A stretch of DNA of 64,000 bases from Tubiluchus corallicola (taxonomy: Eukaryota; Priapulida; Priapulimorpha; Priapulimorphida; Tubiluchidae): the NCBI GenBank assembly GCA_030141605.1, contig JAQGDQ010000019.1:434001-498000 (forward strand), read 5' to 3'. The notes beneath the pieces are model-generated. The model had not been told where the DNA came from. It did no database searches and saw nothing but the letters and a program-made list of their open reading frames with translations. The translations under genes were made by a program, and so were the position numbers. Below are positions 11,240 to 24,056 of this stretch, piece after piece. The first letter of the stretch is position 1, and every line of letters starts with the position of its first letter.

Positions 11240-11975
11240 AAATAACGGCGCACTTGCAGTTTAGGTGGTTCTCCTCATACCTTACTACTTTTCTATATGC
11301 CGACACTCCACCTCCTCCCACTCCAAGCTGTCCAACCCAACCTGCCATACTGCAGACTCGTCAAAACTAACTGATTGACTAACTGACTAGCTTAGCTAAT
11401 TAACTAACTAACTAATTAACAATCTTCGTACAGTCACCTTTTTTGTACGGTATGAAGCTTCAAATGAATGTATGTTCCAATATTAATTATTTTCTTGTAT
11501 AAACCGCAATCCTGCTTTTTTGGTTGTGCCGCATTTCGAAAGAGAAAGAAAAGTTACAAAACAATGTCGGTAGAGTACGCCACGTACTGGCACACACATA
11601 TGCTGCAAAATGGCACGCATTGCGAAAACTCGCCCGAAGTTCTTTTTAACTTTTCAGTAAGTTTGCACTTTGGTTCTTTTTTGTCAAACGTTGTGAAGAG
11701 ATTTCCAAAAAAATCGCTCTCTGCTAACTTCTAAATGAAAATATTTCATGAAATCGCTCAATCTTAGTCCGTTCTCGCGACGCTTTTTTCAAAATAAGTA
11801 AATAAGTTTTTCAAAATTATTTTTTATAAATGGGAGGTATGTTTCAACTTTTCTTTACATCAGTGTGCAGATAAATGATGTATCTTTCTATTGTAGCCCT
11901 GCTTTCAGCAATATTTCTGAATTAGGTGATGTGAGAGTGCCTTAAAAAACCACCTAAAGTACAATCTACCCAAAA
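11240..11975. mobile_element. Possible small transposon with TTTAGGTGGTT inverted ends
   Basis: CACTTGCAGTTTAGGTGGTT at 11251-11270 and, in inverse orientation, AACCACCTAAAGTACAATC at about 11948-11966 form an imperfect inverted pair about 0.7 kb apart. The same end sequences recur at 40331-40351 and 42363-42388. The interior has no transposase. Target-site duplications were not resolved, so the outer limits are approximate. Confidence 0.45.
11368..11424. repeat. ACTA/ACTAACT simple repeat
   Basis: A run of ACTAACTGA- and TAACTAACTAACTAATTAA-like units about 55 bases long, inside the possible transposon at 11240-11975. Confidence 0.7.
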
Positions 11976-14900
11976 TATCTTTAGATGCATATTCAAAAAA
12001 ATGAACATGAAAGTGGATTGGTTTGCACAACACATTCAAGTCTGCTGTTACTATGTTTTGCAATGCAATGAAAAGTACCTCATTTATCCATCCGCATTGT
12101 AGTAAGGAAAATTCAGAAAACCTTCTTTAGATCTGTCAGCATAAACATGTTGCATAACTTCATTTTCTTCTTCATCAGTGTGCACCGCAGCATGCTCTTG
12201 AAGTAAGTATGTAACGAAATTTGCACAAGTGTTGTTGGCCCTTACAAAATAATGTGCCATTATACTTTACGGGCTTGCTGTCTTGTTTGATCATCCTTAC
12301 TGGTTTCATTGGTCTGATTTTATCGTTTTTGTACATCCTTGGCACCACCTCTATGTCATATGATTGCTTCTTTTTGGTTCATTTATTTGGGTTGTCTTGC
12401 ACATGGATTTTGATTGAATTATTTGGATTTTCCATGTTTCAGTGTTGCAACATACATGTTTTACTGATTTGGACTAAACCACATGAAACAAGTTTCACAT
12501 AATCGCTTAAGGTGAATTGAACATTATTTATAATAACGTGTATGTTTATTTCTATTAACTGATGTTATTGTGTGATTGGGCAGTTTGAGATCATCTTAGC
12601 CATATCTTAGCCAGCTAAGAGTGAGTTTCATTAAACAGTTAAGAGGCAGTCGACCAAGGTGCTTCGTTGCAAAAATTGGACAGAAGCTTTGGCTATGCTT
12701 TTAGGGTGTTTATTATTAACGTAAGAAAAATTAGCAGTAGTTTACAGTTATTTTGACCTTTCTTATGACTGGTACCTGTAAGCTGGAAATCCTCCCTCTT
12801 ACCAATTAATCTTTTGTATGTGATAATTTCAAATTTTTGTGACGTAGCAAATACGTGAATATCATTACATATTATTTAACCCAGTTTTCAGATAAGAGTT
12901 ATAATTGAGTAGATCTGTTAAATACAGCTTAAATTACTCAGATAGATCTTTATTGTGCCAATGCACATTACATCAAATCACAACTGGTACCTTGACTGAT
13001 TTAGTTTCATAATTGACACTACACATATCAGATACTGTAAATATCAAATGCTATGTGACTAAAGTTCGATTGACAAAAAGAGTAAAACTTGTGTAGGTTG
13101 CAGGACACAGGCACAAGCTATAGGTACCAGTATATTAAATCTTTATGCTTTACAATGCTTTCAACTAAAATTTTCCTACCTTACTGTTTGCAGTAAGTGC
13201 AAGTAAGTGCAAGCAAACTTTTGAATTTTTTGCTGTCTTTGCACACAACTAATTCGCTATCCTAATGCTTCTAGTAGTATTTTTACTTTTATGTTTTTTA
13301 TGCTTCTATATATTCATCTTTCATTGCAACTTTAACCAGTGCTTTCACGATCAGCACCAGTCGGTTGTCTGAAAATCTGAAAATTGGGTGTAGGCTGACA
13401 CTGACCTGCTAAAACAGCTACTCTAATGCCTAAAATTGCTCTCTGAAATCGGACCAAATCTGCAGCATGACATTTAACGAAATTACCAAGCAAAGCCTTG
13501 CCAAATAATGTCCGGAAATGGTAATTACTACATCCAGTAAATTTCTGCTTTCTGTGGTACTCTAAAATTAATAAGTTTGGCAGCACAATTGTTCCATCAT
13601 ATATACTGTAGTCAGTCTAAACATACTCTGAGGGGTGCTTTCTGAGTTTCACACATGTCATCTATAAAGGAGATTGTTGGTACCTCTTGTGTACGCATAT
13701 TTCATTTCTCCATTATTAGACATTAAGCAGTTTTTCTTCCGGTTATTCTGCTGGAGTAACACAGCTAGTTGTAAGCTCACTAAAAATTTTGGGTTCAATT
13801 TCTATAGGCAATCGTAGTCGTATCAGAGACATTAAAAATGGTAGTCCATGTACTTCTATTTAAAAACTGGTACTAAGCAGTTATTACGAATCAGGATGAA
13901 GTCAGGATAATGGAGGAAAAATCACTGCTTGTACAGTATACACACACAAAAAGAAAGTGTGTAAAAACAGCTTTTCAAGAAAGTTGAGCTTAAAATTTCC
14001 TATTAACCATTTTTGTACAATGTGTTACATATTTTAAACTTTTTATAGTTGTTTTTTTTAGTTAGTGCTATTAGGCTTTTTATTTAAATAATAGCTGTTT
14101 TTGTTGAAATTACGTACTGGACCGTAATAAATCAGAAGAATTGAATACACCAAAGAATACTTTAAATGTATATTTAGTGTTTTACTATGCTTATTCAAGA
14201 AAATTCATTTAAGTTTGTTCATTACTCGCAGCGTGTTTTCAAATGACCACATTTAAATAACATTTATTTGAGAATTTAATATTATTACTATTATTTTTTA
14301 TTGAAAATTCGAAATGTAATTACATTTGTCAGTTGTATTATTTTAATTTACAATGTACTATAAATAATGAAATAAAGATCATGTTAGCGTGATTTATTTA
14401 AGGAAACTAGACGATCAATAAGTGCTAATTCTGTCCAAGAATTAGGACGTTAAGGAAAACGCCAACTGCTGTAGAATGCATTTGTCAAAATTTGATGCTG
14501 TTTTATGTGATATATTAAATTAGGATTATAAAGATATTATTTTATTTGATTGTTAAAAGTGTTACAGGCTCAGAATATGTTTCATGATCAAACTTTTAGT
14601 AATTTCGTTTACTTTCACCTTGTATTTGGTTCATGGAAATTTGATTTCAGGTAATTTAAAAAAGAATGAGAAAAATTTAAACTTGAGAAATTAGAAAATA
14701 TGTTATTTGTTTTAGTTAGGATTAGACTACACAGTTTTTCTTGGTATCTTGAGTTCACAACTCAGATGTTAAAAGTGTAACTGTTGTAACTACTGTTAGC
14801 TGTCTTTTCTGAGCAAATAACCTCAGTGCATGTATATGATTTATTATGCAGAAAGTTTACATTTTTGCATGAAGGCATCTAAATTTCCTCTTGTCGTCAA

Positions 14901-16490
14901 GTGGTACATAGTGATTGAGGTGTGGACAGTATTTAAAACTACATTTTACTGATTTTTAGGAATTTTAAGTGTTCGGCCGATATTCATTGAGAACAACAAT
15001 TATTCTAGAATGCGGTTTTGGTTGTTTGTCTGGCAGTTTCCGGCGGATTACGAGCACTAAGCGTGGCCGATGTTAGCCTGGGGTACATTCCCTTGCCGAA
15101 TCAGAGCTGGCATTTCATGCGTGGGCGTCCAACCAGACAGTCACGTCGAAGTTTCATACAGCGTGTATTCTTGTTAAAGGAAATAAATGGACCGAGAATA
15201 TAGTAGTACAAGAACAGCTTTTATGACCTTGAATCTGTGATTGAAAAAACAGTGTGTAGCTTGTTATCGTGCCATTTAAGCCTGACTGTATCTGAACTGT
15301 GTGTATCTTTGCTGTGCTAAAACAAGTAACAACAGCAGTGAGAAAAATCTGAATAGACTGATTAAGGTATTCGATTTCTTAATTCGTTTTATATTGGTAA
15401 GAGAAAGTAACTGTAGTTTACCACTGCCTCGCTTCACATTGTGTGAAATTTGGTGTGTGTAGTATATGGAATGTGGTTCAGCTTGATCGGTTAAGTGCGT
15501 CCGGTCTCATTGAGAATTTTGCGGATTGCGCTTAGAGGGTCGTTAATTTGACGTGGCGCAGCTTGTGTACTGTACAGTGTACACAGTGTAAAGCATGTTC
15601 TAACTTCAAGGCGGTACTTGTTAGTTCTGAATAGTCTAAACTAAAGTTTAATCGCTTTTCGCTGCTGTAAGATGTCTGTAACAGCTATTGCTGGTGCTTT
15701 CGAGTCGCGAAGTTCTCTGAGTTTATAAACTAAAAATCTGAATATGTAGTACGTATGAGCATAACGTACACCAATCTTCAGAAACAAAAATATCATCAAT
15801 TTGATTCTGCTGCAGTGACTGTAGGGCTTGTTTTTTCCGCTGTATTGTGGAAAAAACAGATACGGTACTTCGCGATTACTAGTACGCAAATTAGACTATA
15901 AAATACATAGATCGCAAAGCATCAATCAACCAGCGGGGGTCCCCTCGTGGCGACCAATTAGTTCCCCCTTTGTCTTGCCTCCTCTCTCGTCTGAGTTGCA
16001 CAACAAAAGCGGATCACAAACTCGTGCAGAAAGTGCATTGAAATATACGGCAAGAGTTAAGATCATGTGGGTATTATTATTACTTTTATTTTCTCCAGCC
16101 ATACAAGAGTTCTGCAACTAAAATTTGTCTAGCAGTAGTAGAGAGAAATTATAGTGGTGAAACATTATGCTTGGATAATAGTTATGTAGACGTATAGTGC
16201 CTGGAAAGATTCGAAACAGTCAGATTTTTCAGTTTCTCCAAGCCAAACGACTCAAACAAATCTACCGCCGAAAAAATCTCTCCCAGGCAGGTAGATAACA
16301 TGAGCTGAGCTGTCAAATTAGTAAGTTGAACATCCACTATTTGGCAGACTTCTGATTTGTTATTCATAGTTTATCTGGGGTAATTAACTTATGTTGTTTA
16401 AAGCCTAATATTGCTTGTATAAGTCTTTATAACTGACCACTCGTAATGCGTAATATGATCTTAAACGTAGGATCATTTTGTAGATTTTAT
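11976..16490. other. Intergenic, no supported gene
   Basis: About 4.5 kb of AT-rich sequence with open frames no longer than about 100 codons and no recognisable domains. GC-richer pieces at 15018-15200, 15470-15600 and 15920-16050 could hold untranslated first exons or remnants of elements, but nothing identifies them. Confidence 0.4.
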
Positions 16491-16494
16491 AAAA

Positions 16495-16808
16495 GATACT
16501 TTCCTTGTATCATATTTTTTCTGTACTATATTTTCCTAGTACCAGTTAAACTTTTTTTAGCACCAAACTTGTTCCGTACCATTTTTACCTTGTACCAAAA
16601 ATGCTTGCCAACCTTTGCCATTACTGTATTAAACCCTCCCAGTACCACATTTTCCCTGTACCCAATTTTCCTAGTGGTAAAATTTCGCTGTACTAAAAAT
16701 TCCTAGCAGTAAATTTTCCCGGTACCAAAATTTCCTCGTACCAAAATTACTAGGACCAAATTTACCTGTACGCCCCAAACCTTCTAGTGCCAAATTTTTC
16801 CATGTTTT
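16495..16808. repeat. Degenerate ~16-bp minisatellite (TTTCCTAGTACCAAA-like)
   Basis: About 18-20 diverged units of roughly 14-18 bases. Examples are TTTTCCTAGTACCA, TTTACCTTGTACCAAAA, TTTTCCCTGTACCCAA, TTTTCCCGGTACCAAAA and TTTCCTCGTACCAAAA. The GTACC core is the best conserved part. The array ends near 16808 with AAATTTTTCCATG. Confidence 0.8.
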
Positions 16809-19800
16809 CATTTATTTACATACTGTAAGCCCTTACAGCCACGGAGTTTGTGAGAATGTATGTTACGTCATCTAGTTGGGCGAGGCTAAACGCGACTTGC
16901 GACCTATCTACTGGTTGTACTGTATAAATAAGTGAAAAAGCGTCAGCATGACGGTTCCTAAGTCTTGTAAAATTAATGTCCAATTAATCAATAAATAAGC
17001 GTCATCTGGTAGCTATCTTTTATAAATAGCAGATTAAGAAAGAGGTAGGAAATAGTAAGTAACTGTGTGGGGCAGTTTACTATGTTTGATTCATAGTTAG
17101 GATAAGCAAACCTCAGTGATTTCGGAAATGAAGTGTAATGCATTTGTTTTTACTTCTTAAATGTATATGTGCTTTACTTATTCATTTAGTTTTTCTTCTG
17201 CCAGATTCATTATAATTGTGTCAGGTTGGTCTAACAAAACTTGCTGATTAGAATTAGCGAAACGGAATTGGAGAATTGTGATGAAAATGTTTTCAGTAAA
17301 ATTTTTACGCAATTGTCGAAACTTTGTCTTTAATTCTGGTAAATTTCTGCTGTAAAAATGTAAGATAGCATGTGTACAATAATTTTCCAAGCCCCCTAGA
17401 GTAGGATAGTTTATCTTGCACGCAGTCTGCGATGGCCTATTTTTGTCTGCCAGAACAAACACTGCCACTCCAAACACCGGAAGTTGAAAATAGATAAGAC
17501 TGAGTAAAATAAACACAATGCTCATCTCTTAACCACAAACTGACTAGCAGCTGCCGTACAGCTACGTTTATACCATGCGCAGAAATCGTGCGATTGGAAA
17601 ATTGTACTAAGTATTTTCGTAATTATGATTACGGTACTACAAATTTTTCAAGTGAAGAAACAACATTTGTCGATGTCTTTCTAGATAGTCAATTCAAAAC
17701 GCGTGGATAGCAGGGTCTATAATAACTAGTATGTGTGCAAAAATTATACACGTTGCTTACAAAAAAGCATAATATAGCCACCAACACCTTTTAGGTTCCC
17801 ACAAATGAATAAAAACGCGTAAAATGCTGATGGGTATGATATTGTGCCAATTTCACAGCATGAAAAGCTCGAAAAAGGTGTTTCGTAAGAAAATTTTAGG
17901 ACCATAAAACTCAAGTTTTCGCATTTCTAAATAAATATAATTTGTGGTTCGCTTAGCCATATCAAAGAACAATATTTTGAAGAACATGCCGTTATGGTAT
18001 TTCATGTAGTCGTTACTAGTAGTCGACACCATATTGTAGAATGCTTGCAAAAAGCAAAACACAACTTTGTACGCTGTCCACGTTTACACATGGCCTGAAT
18101 GTGATAATAATTGTTTTATTTGAATCTCCGGCTTTTTTATTACCGGCGCGAAACATTTCCATGCTATATCCCTTGAACATGCTGTAAACTAGTAACACTT
18201 GTTACACCTTTGGGTGAGCCAGTCAGCTATCTTATTGTGCTAGCTTCCGGTCATCGAATGCAGCTCTATTACATATGTACGCAAGGCCTTTCACTTCTAT
18301 TGTCAATATTTTTACAACGTGGGTGGATGATGTAGAGCTCTTTCAAAATAGCTTTAAACAAGTCCATTCATGGTAACACTACAAAAATGTCTTTGATAAA
18401 AATATATTTACATTTGCTTATAAGAATCGGATAGGATTTCAAAGAAGAGAGATGGAAGATTTAGGCTTTGTCAGGGTAAGTAGCCTTGTTTTTGTTCATT
18501 AAATGAATGTAATTAAGAGTATTTTGTCTAGGGCGAACCAGACAGTCATCTCCGTCTTATTTTGTGTAGACTCATTCAATTTTCAGTCATTCTTGCTCCG
18601 TGCTGCAAGAGAACATTGCCAACTTGAAAAATATTTATGCATGTATTTATTTACTCATTATTTATTCATTCATTCATTGAATATAATTACATAGCTAAGT
18701 TGTACACGCTTTGATGTTGACTTAGAGTAGTAATAAAAAATCTTTCTAATTGGGCAGTTTTTTGACGAGTATTATAACCATGACTGAAAAATAACAACAT
18801 ACCAGTAACGCAATGTACGTCCAGAAGTCACAGACATTGTCCTTTGGTTGCTCAAAACCAAAGCCGGTCGGTTTTTACTTTTCCAAAAAATGTTATAACC
18901 GAAACAATGAGTCGAGTTGTAGAGAACTTTATACCACATTATCTCTATTTTTCTGTGTTAAAATTGTGTTTACTGCTCGCAGTGGAGATACGGGGTTTTA
19001 TGTTGCGGAAATTGCGCGGTATGTCAGTCATACCTCGCGGGATCAACTTGGACTTGAGCCAAAAAAGCATTGAGAACTGTCCTCACGGTAACCTCATGTT
19101 CTGACTGGCTGATAAAGTCTCTTGAGAGACACACCTTTCTCTGTTGATGTAGTGCGCTTATGAATTGTCAGTAGCTTAATATCTAATATTCTGTCGAACA
19201 AAATGAGCTTTGAAGCTTCGAGACTAGTGGGATCAGATGTAACTGAGCGTGCTTAGACAGAACTAGTGTTCATTCATTCATTCGCTGAAAGCAATCTAAT
19301 GCATGTGTGTTCTGCTGAATGTATCGTTACATGCTGTGTTGACTCTCTACACTGGAGGTGCCAAAGTCTACAGTGTACCTACCTTGTAACTTTCACGGCA
19401 GAATTATGAATGAAAAGATTGACCAGGTACGTTGCGTGTGCAATAGTTGAACATTTTTGTGATGGTTAGAGTTCGTGGAAATCCTGTGGCTCACACAAAC
19501 GGTTTTATAATTTTGTAAGTTAACGGCCGTTTCATACTGTCGGAACCTTATGATAGATGAAGCATTAAACTATAAAATTACAGGCGGAAAGTTTTAATAT
19601 TACTATGCACAACTTTATTTTCTACGCTGCTCTTCCATTCTATTCTGGTTTGTTCTAGTCTGTTTGTTTTCTAATTTCGCTAGCTGTTAACTCTCGTGCA
19701 CATATGTAACTTTATAATAACTTTTTTTCGTAAGGGCATTTTCGCGTACAGGGCCGTTCACGTGATTCATATAATAAGTGTCTCATATGCTGCAATAGTG

Positions 19801-20600
19801 TCCCGAAAATTATGTTCACACATAACTGAAGGCAAGCTTATAACCTTGCTTGTTGTAATATGCCTTGCGTGAGTACAACGTGGATAGTCTTTTTAGGGTG
19901 ATTTTATTCGCCATTCTGGTCCTAGATGTTTTCCTCGTAGAGATGGATGTGTGCATTTCGGAACGTGGCCGAGACCTCTTCCAGTTCACTGTCTAATTAT
20001 TATAGGGTTTGCACTTGATTTCCTAGACTTCGATCACGCCATGAACACCGGGTTGAGTCGTTGAATTCTGGTTTCGTACCAGCAGTGTGCTGAAGTGTAG
20101 GTTAATTAGGACATGTACACTGATTATAAATCTTGTTACGAATGAAGCTTGAACTGTTTTTTTTATTTTGTTGGCTTCGCGATTAGTTCGGCAACGAAAC
20201 CTCTCTAAAGTTGTTGTCCACTCTCCATTAATTTTTCTAACTAGACTCGACTTTGCTTAACTGCAATTGCTAAGCACCCATCTTGACTATTTGCTTATTA
20301 CCCTCATCCAGTGTCAGATGTAAATGGCCAACACTTAACTATTTTTATGAATTGTTCGTGTGTGCTAAGAGCTATTTTTATGTATTGTTCATGTATAGTA
20401 ATGAGTGCACTGCATTGTGTCAGATTGCCGTATGTATGTGAATTGCAGCTATCACATAACTTCATTTTGTGGACGAATACCTTGTAGTAAGTGCTGTGAG
20501 TTTATCCAGAATGAGATAGAACTGATAATTTCGGCAATGTTTTTAATGTTAGGTTTTTGGTGTTTATCGTATAAGTTCATGTTAGTGGTTAACAGACAGT
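16809..20600. other. Intergenic, no supported gene
   Basis: Open frames here reach 115 codons (17178-17525, minus strand) but show no domain I recognise and no exon-like boundaries. I see no clear transposon ends or RNA gene. Confidence 0.4.
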
Positions 20601-20605
20601 TAACA

Positions 20606-20743
20606 AGTTGACTATGATAAATAGTGTAGTGGTAAATGGTGTTTATCATTGTCTCTGTCACTATCATAGTCAACTAAGTGATATAGTATTTCATTCACAG
20701 CTCTGGTATCACTATCGTAGTCAATGAAAAGTTGACTATGATA
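20606..20743. repeat. Cluster of GTTGACTATGATA inverted repeats (hairpins)
   Basis: AGTTGACTATGATA at 20606-20619 is the exact reverse complement of TATCATAGTCAACT at 20662-20675, a perfect 14-bp stem with a 42-base loop. A second near-stem follows: ATCGTAGTCAA (20714-20724) against TTGACTATGAT (about 20732-20742), with a loop of only about 7 bases. The same 11-13-mer thus appears four times in alternating orientation within 140 bases. Confidence 0.8.
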
Positions 20744-22340
20744 ATTATCGTAAATGGTGATGCAGTTGATTTTCAATGTGTACATTTTCGATGTCTCAGT
20801 CAGTTTGCTCGAGTGTGATTAATGCGGACAATGTACATATTTGTAAAGATCAGTGAAATTGATTTGAATTCGTGTGCTAGTAACGATATTGAAACTATTG
20901 CAAAAAGGGATTGGAAAAATGCTAGAAAACTCAAGATAGGTTTTTTATTGTGCTGTGTTAAACACTGTCACTGGAACATTACGTAGAAACGTGCAGATAG
21001 CTTCAAGGCTCATTTTATTGCATTTATATGTTTTATATGTATGTTTACTCCAAGTCGTCGTTAACTCGTCAACTTGTGACTTTATGAATGCGCAGACTGC
21101 TTAGTGAGTTATGATAATTAAACGATTTACTCGCTGTCGAAATTGTCGACTGCTCTCTTGGTAATTGCTACAAAGTGCTAAAAAAGGAAGTGCTTTTATT
21201 TTTATTACCGACTTTTTTAGAAAATCAAATTAGGTTTTTTAAATTGACCTGCAGCTGTACTTGATAGATTATCCACTAAGAGTCAGAAATCAACTCTGGT
21301 TACCATGCTGCTATAAGAGTGATGTAAGGTTCTTTGATTAAAATATGCCGTGCACACGTTTTTAAGACGCTTGACCATGTGTCGACTGTGCCTCTTATTT
21401 TAATAAGTTTACGCAGGTTACTAGTAGTAGAACTAAAAGTTAAATGATTTCGTACACGTCGTGTCCTTTCTCACATTTTAGGTTTTTTAGCATTTTCAAT
21501 TGAATACGTTTTTTTTACTTTTCGTGTGAGTGGTTGACTGGTTGACAACAGCATATTGATAAGAAGATGAAAGGGGAGAAATTCTAGAATGCTGCACATT
21601 TCCCAACTGACCTCATCCGAATTGCTCATCAATGAAACCAGAACGTACAGCAAGTGTGCAAGTGAGCGCTGGCTTCCTGCATCGATTCTCAATGCTTGTG
21701 TATTGATTGTAACCGCCGCAAGACGCCCACGCCCCTCAACGTACGCTCTAACCTTTGCACACAAAAAATCGTTAGCAAACAATTTTTTTCCCAACTGGTT
21801 TTCAAATCGACATTTGTTCTGGCCGTGAACCATAGAGCTCTTTGTATGTGGAATTTGGCAAGCGGTAAGTGTCGAGTTATGGCATTTTCCCCACAACTGA
21901 AATGGAATAGACTAAGAGTCATAGACTATCATCATCCGGTCTATGGAATATACCTACATTGTGCTGGGTCTATGAATAAATTTCATAGCATAGCGCACTC
22001 AAAAACTCCATGTATACTACTAGATATGTAGTCTATCATATTAAGGCTACGATACTCGGCAAAACTAATGAAGGAATGATAAAAAGATTCGGTTGAGCAA
22101 TTACTAGGATTTCAATCAGAGATAAGCGGTGCGGGGCAGTGGCTACCGTGCTCGTTGAACTGGGCTTCTGCGGAACTTAAGTGGTAATATTTGCACAGTT
22201 AACCTCAGTTTTACACGTATTCTAGTTTATTCATTTCGAAGTTGAATATTTTGTTCATTAGGTTACGCGCAAAATCCAAGCTGACATGGGTTTATCTGTA
22301 TGTTATAATATTTTTACATAGGTGCTTTCATAATCATAAA
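20744..22340. other. Intergenic, no supported gene
   Basis: Overlapping open frames of 70-140 codons on both strands at 21470-22030 sit in slightly GC-richer DNA. They share the same stretch in several frames and none has a recognisable domain, so I do not call a gene. Confidence 0.35.
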
Positions 22341-22360
22341 CTTATTTGTTCTCTGTAGTT

Positions 22361-22507
22361 TTCTCTCTATCTCTCTCTCTCTCTTTCACCCTCTCTCGCC
22401 CTCTTTCTCTGCCCCCTCCAACTTCCCCTCCCTCCCCCTCCTTACCTTGTCCTCTTCTCCCTCCCTCTCCCTTTCTTCCTCTCTTCCTTTCACTCTCTTT
22501 CTCTCTC
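22361..22507. repeat. Pyrimidine (CT-rich) tract
   Basis: Almost pure C/T on the plus strand: CTCTCT runs, then CCCCCTCC-type blocks, then TTTCTCTCTC. A polypyrimidine tract of about 145 bases with few purine breaks. Confidence 0.9.
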
Positions 22508-23227
22508 AAAAAAACTGAAAAGCATTCATTATTTGAATTTGATGACTTGTACTATGATGTCCTCAAAACTGCAACTGGTTCATCCTTTAAACCTTGCAGG
22601 GTATTGTTAGAAATTTTATGTGGTTTGCCTCTTCTAGAAATCGAAATGAAAGCTAATAATTCCTAAGTAAAATATTGCGGTGTGGCGATGATGATTTAGT
22701 TAAGAAAGAAATTTTGCATAATCGCACAACTCAAACCCTTTAATTTATCAATTTCACCTACAGATAGAGAGTTGGAATCCTTTGCTCTCATTTTTATTCA
22801 TGGACAAGGACTTTTTAAACATTTTTTATTCCGATTAGAACTCGCACCTAACAATTCTTGTTTATGTGGTTTATCTACTTTTCGACTGCCCTTTCGTAAA
22901 CTTACAAAAGCGTATGTTTTTTAAGAATAACAATAACATCACTAACATTGCTTAGTTAATTCAAAAACAAAATGACAGCAACACAATGAGATCATTTGTT
23001 GAAAAATTAAGGATGGCTTCATCAAACAGCAAATATCAGGAATATCATGATACGTGTTATTAAATTAGCGGTTATACTTTTGCAATCTTTGTAATTTTAA
23101 TTTGCAATTTATACTATGTTTAGAGCCATTTTATTTTATTATTTTATTAGAAAATTTGTAAAATGTATTCTGACTTATGCTAATGTTGTACTTGCAAATG
23201 GGGGTTTTTATTAATAAAGATTTTAAA
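22508..23227. other. Intergenic, no gene seen
   Basis: AT-rich sequence between two pyrimidine tracts, with no supportable feature. Confidence 0.4.

Positions 23228-23297
<70 letters not shown>
23228..23297. repeat. (CT)n microsatellite
   Basis: About 35 CT dinucleotides with a single G interruption near the start. Confidence 0.97.
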
Positions 23298-23298
<1 letters not shown>

Positions 23299-23814
23299 AG
23301 CAAAAAAGTGGAAAAAGCAGAATACCTTTGAGCTGTTTATGAAACTGTGGTTTTATTTTGAATATTAGCTTGTTCTTAGTTACTGAATTAACATTGCATT
23401 TTTTTTATCCTGAATACTGAAATTCTGGAATTGGTTAATTTTTTGGTGCAAGAAATAATAAACCCAAAAGAGCAAATAGCAAACTATTTTATTACTAAGC
23501 TAGACTTCTTTTCTCCTAACTGAGATGCAATTTTATACATTACACCTGTTTTCAAAATTGTACATAAAAATTTAGTTTAATTTACTAACATTAACTTTAT
23601 TTCCAACCATCTTCTAGTATCTATCGTTTTGAACGCAAAAAGTGAATACAGGCGTAAGCTAAGGTTCGCAGTCTTTCTTTATACTAGTGGCACATGGCAA
23701 CAACTAATATCCGATTGACACCATCCGATAAAATCAAATTTCGGATGAAGTTGGACAAAGTCGGATGAATCGTTTACACGACCAAAATCGGATGAACTGT
23801 ATGAAGGCCGGCTG
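23298..23814. other. Intergenic, no gene seen
   Basis: AT-rich sequence with no supportable feature. Confidence 0.4.
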
Positions 23815-24035
23815 GGGAGAGATGCGAAGGGGGAAAGACAGGAAAGAGGGTGAGGAACAGAGAATGAGTGAAAGGAAGGTGTGAGAGGAGAGGGGCGGGC
23901 ATTTAACAAATAATGAAGTGGAAAAGGGGACAGAGAGGAAAGAGAGAGAAAGAGTGTGAGAGGGGAGAGATGTAAACGGAGAGAGAAAGAGGGAGAGACA
24001 GACTGGAAAGAGGGGAAGGACAGAGGTGTGAGGGG
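23815..24035. repeat. Purine (GA-rich) tract
   Basis: Degenerate GAGAGA/GGGGAAAG sequence on the plus strand, the opposite strand bias of the CT tracts at 22.4 and 23.2 kb. A block ending GGGGCGGGCATTTAACAAATAATGA at about 23892-23916 recurs as GGGGCGAACATTTAACAAGTAATAA at 24032-24056, so part of the tract is a diverged ~140-bp tandem duplication. Confidence 0.85.
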
Positions 24036-24056
24036 CGAACATTTAACAAGTAATAA

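Noticed and set aside
15470-15600. Possible tRNA or 5'-UTR exon in a GC-richer patch
   Set aside because: No A/B-box pair and no splice partner could be found.
21471-22031. Overlapping frames of up to 141 codons on both strands
   Set aside because: Several frames of both strands are open at once, with no domain, no splice pattern and no repeat-protein character.
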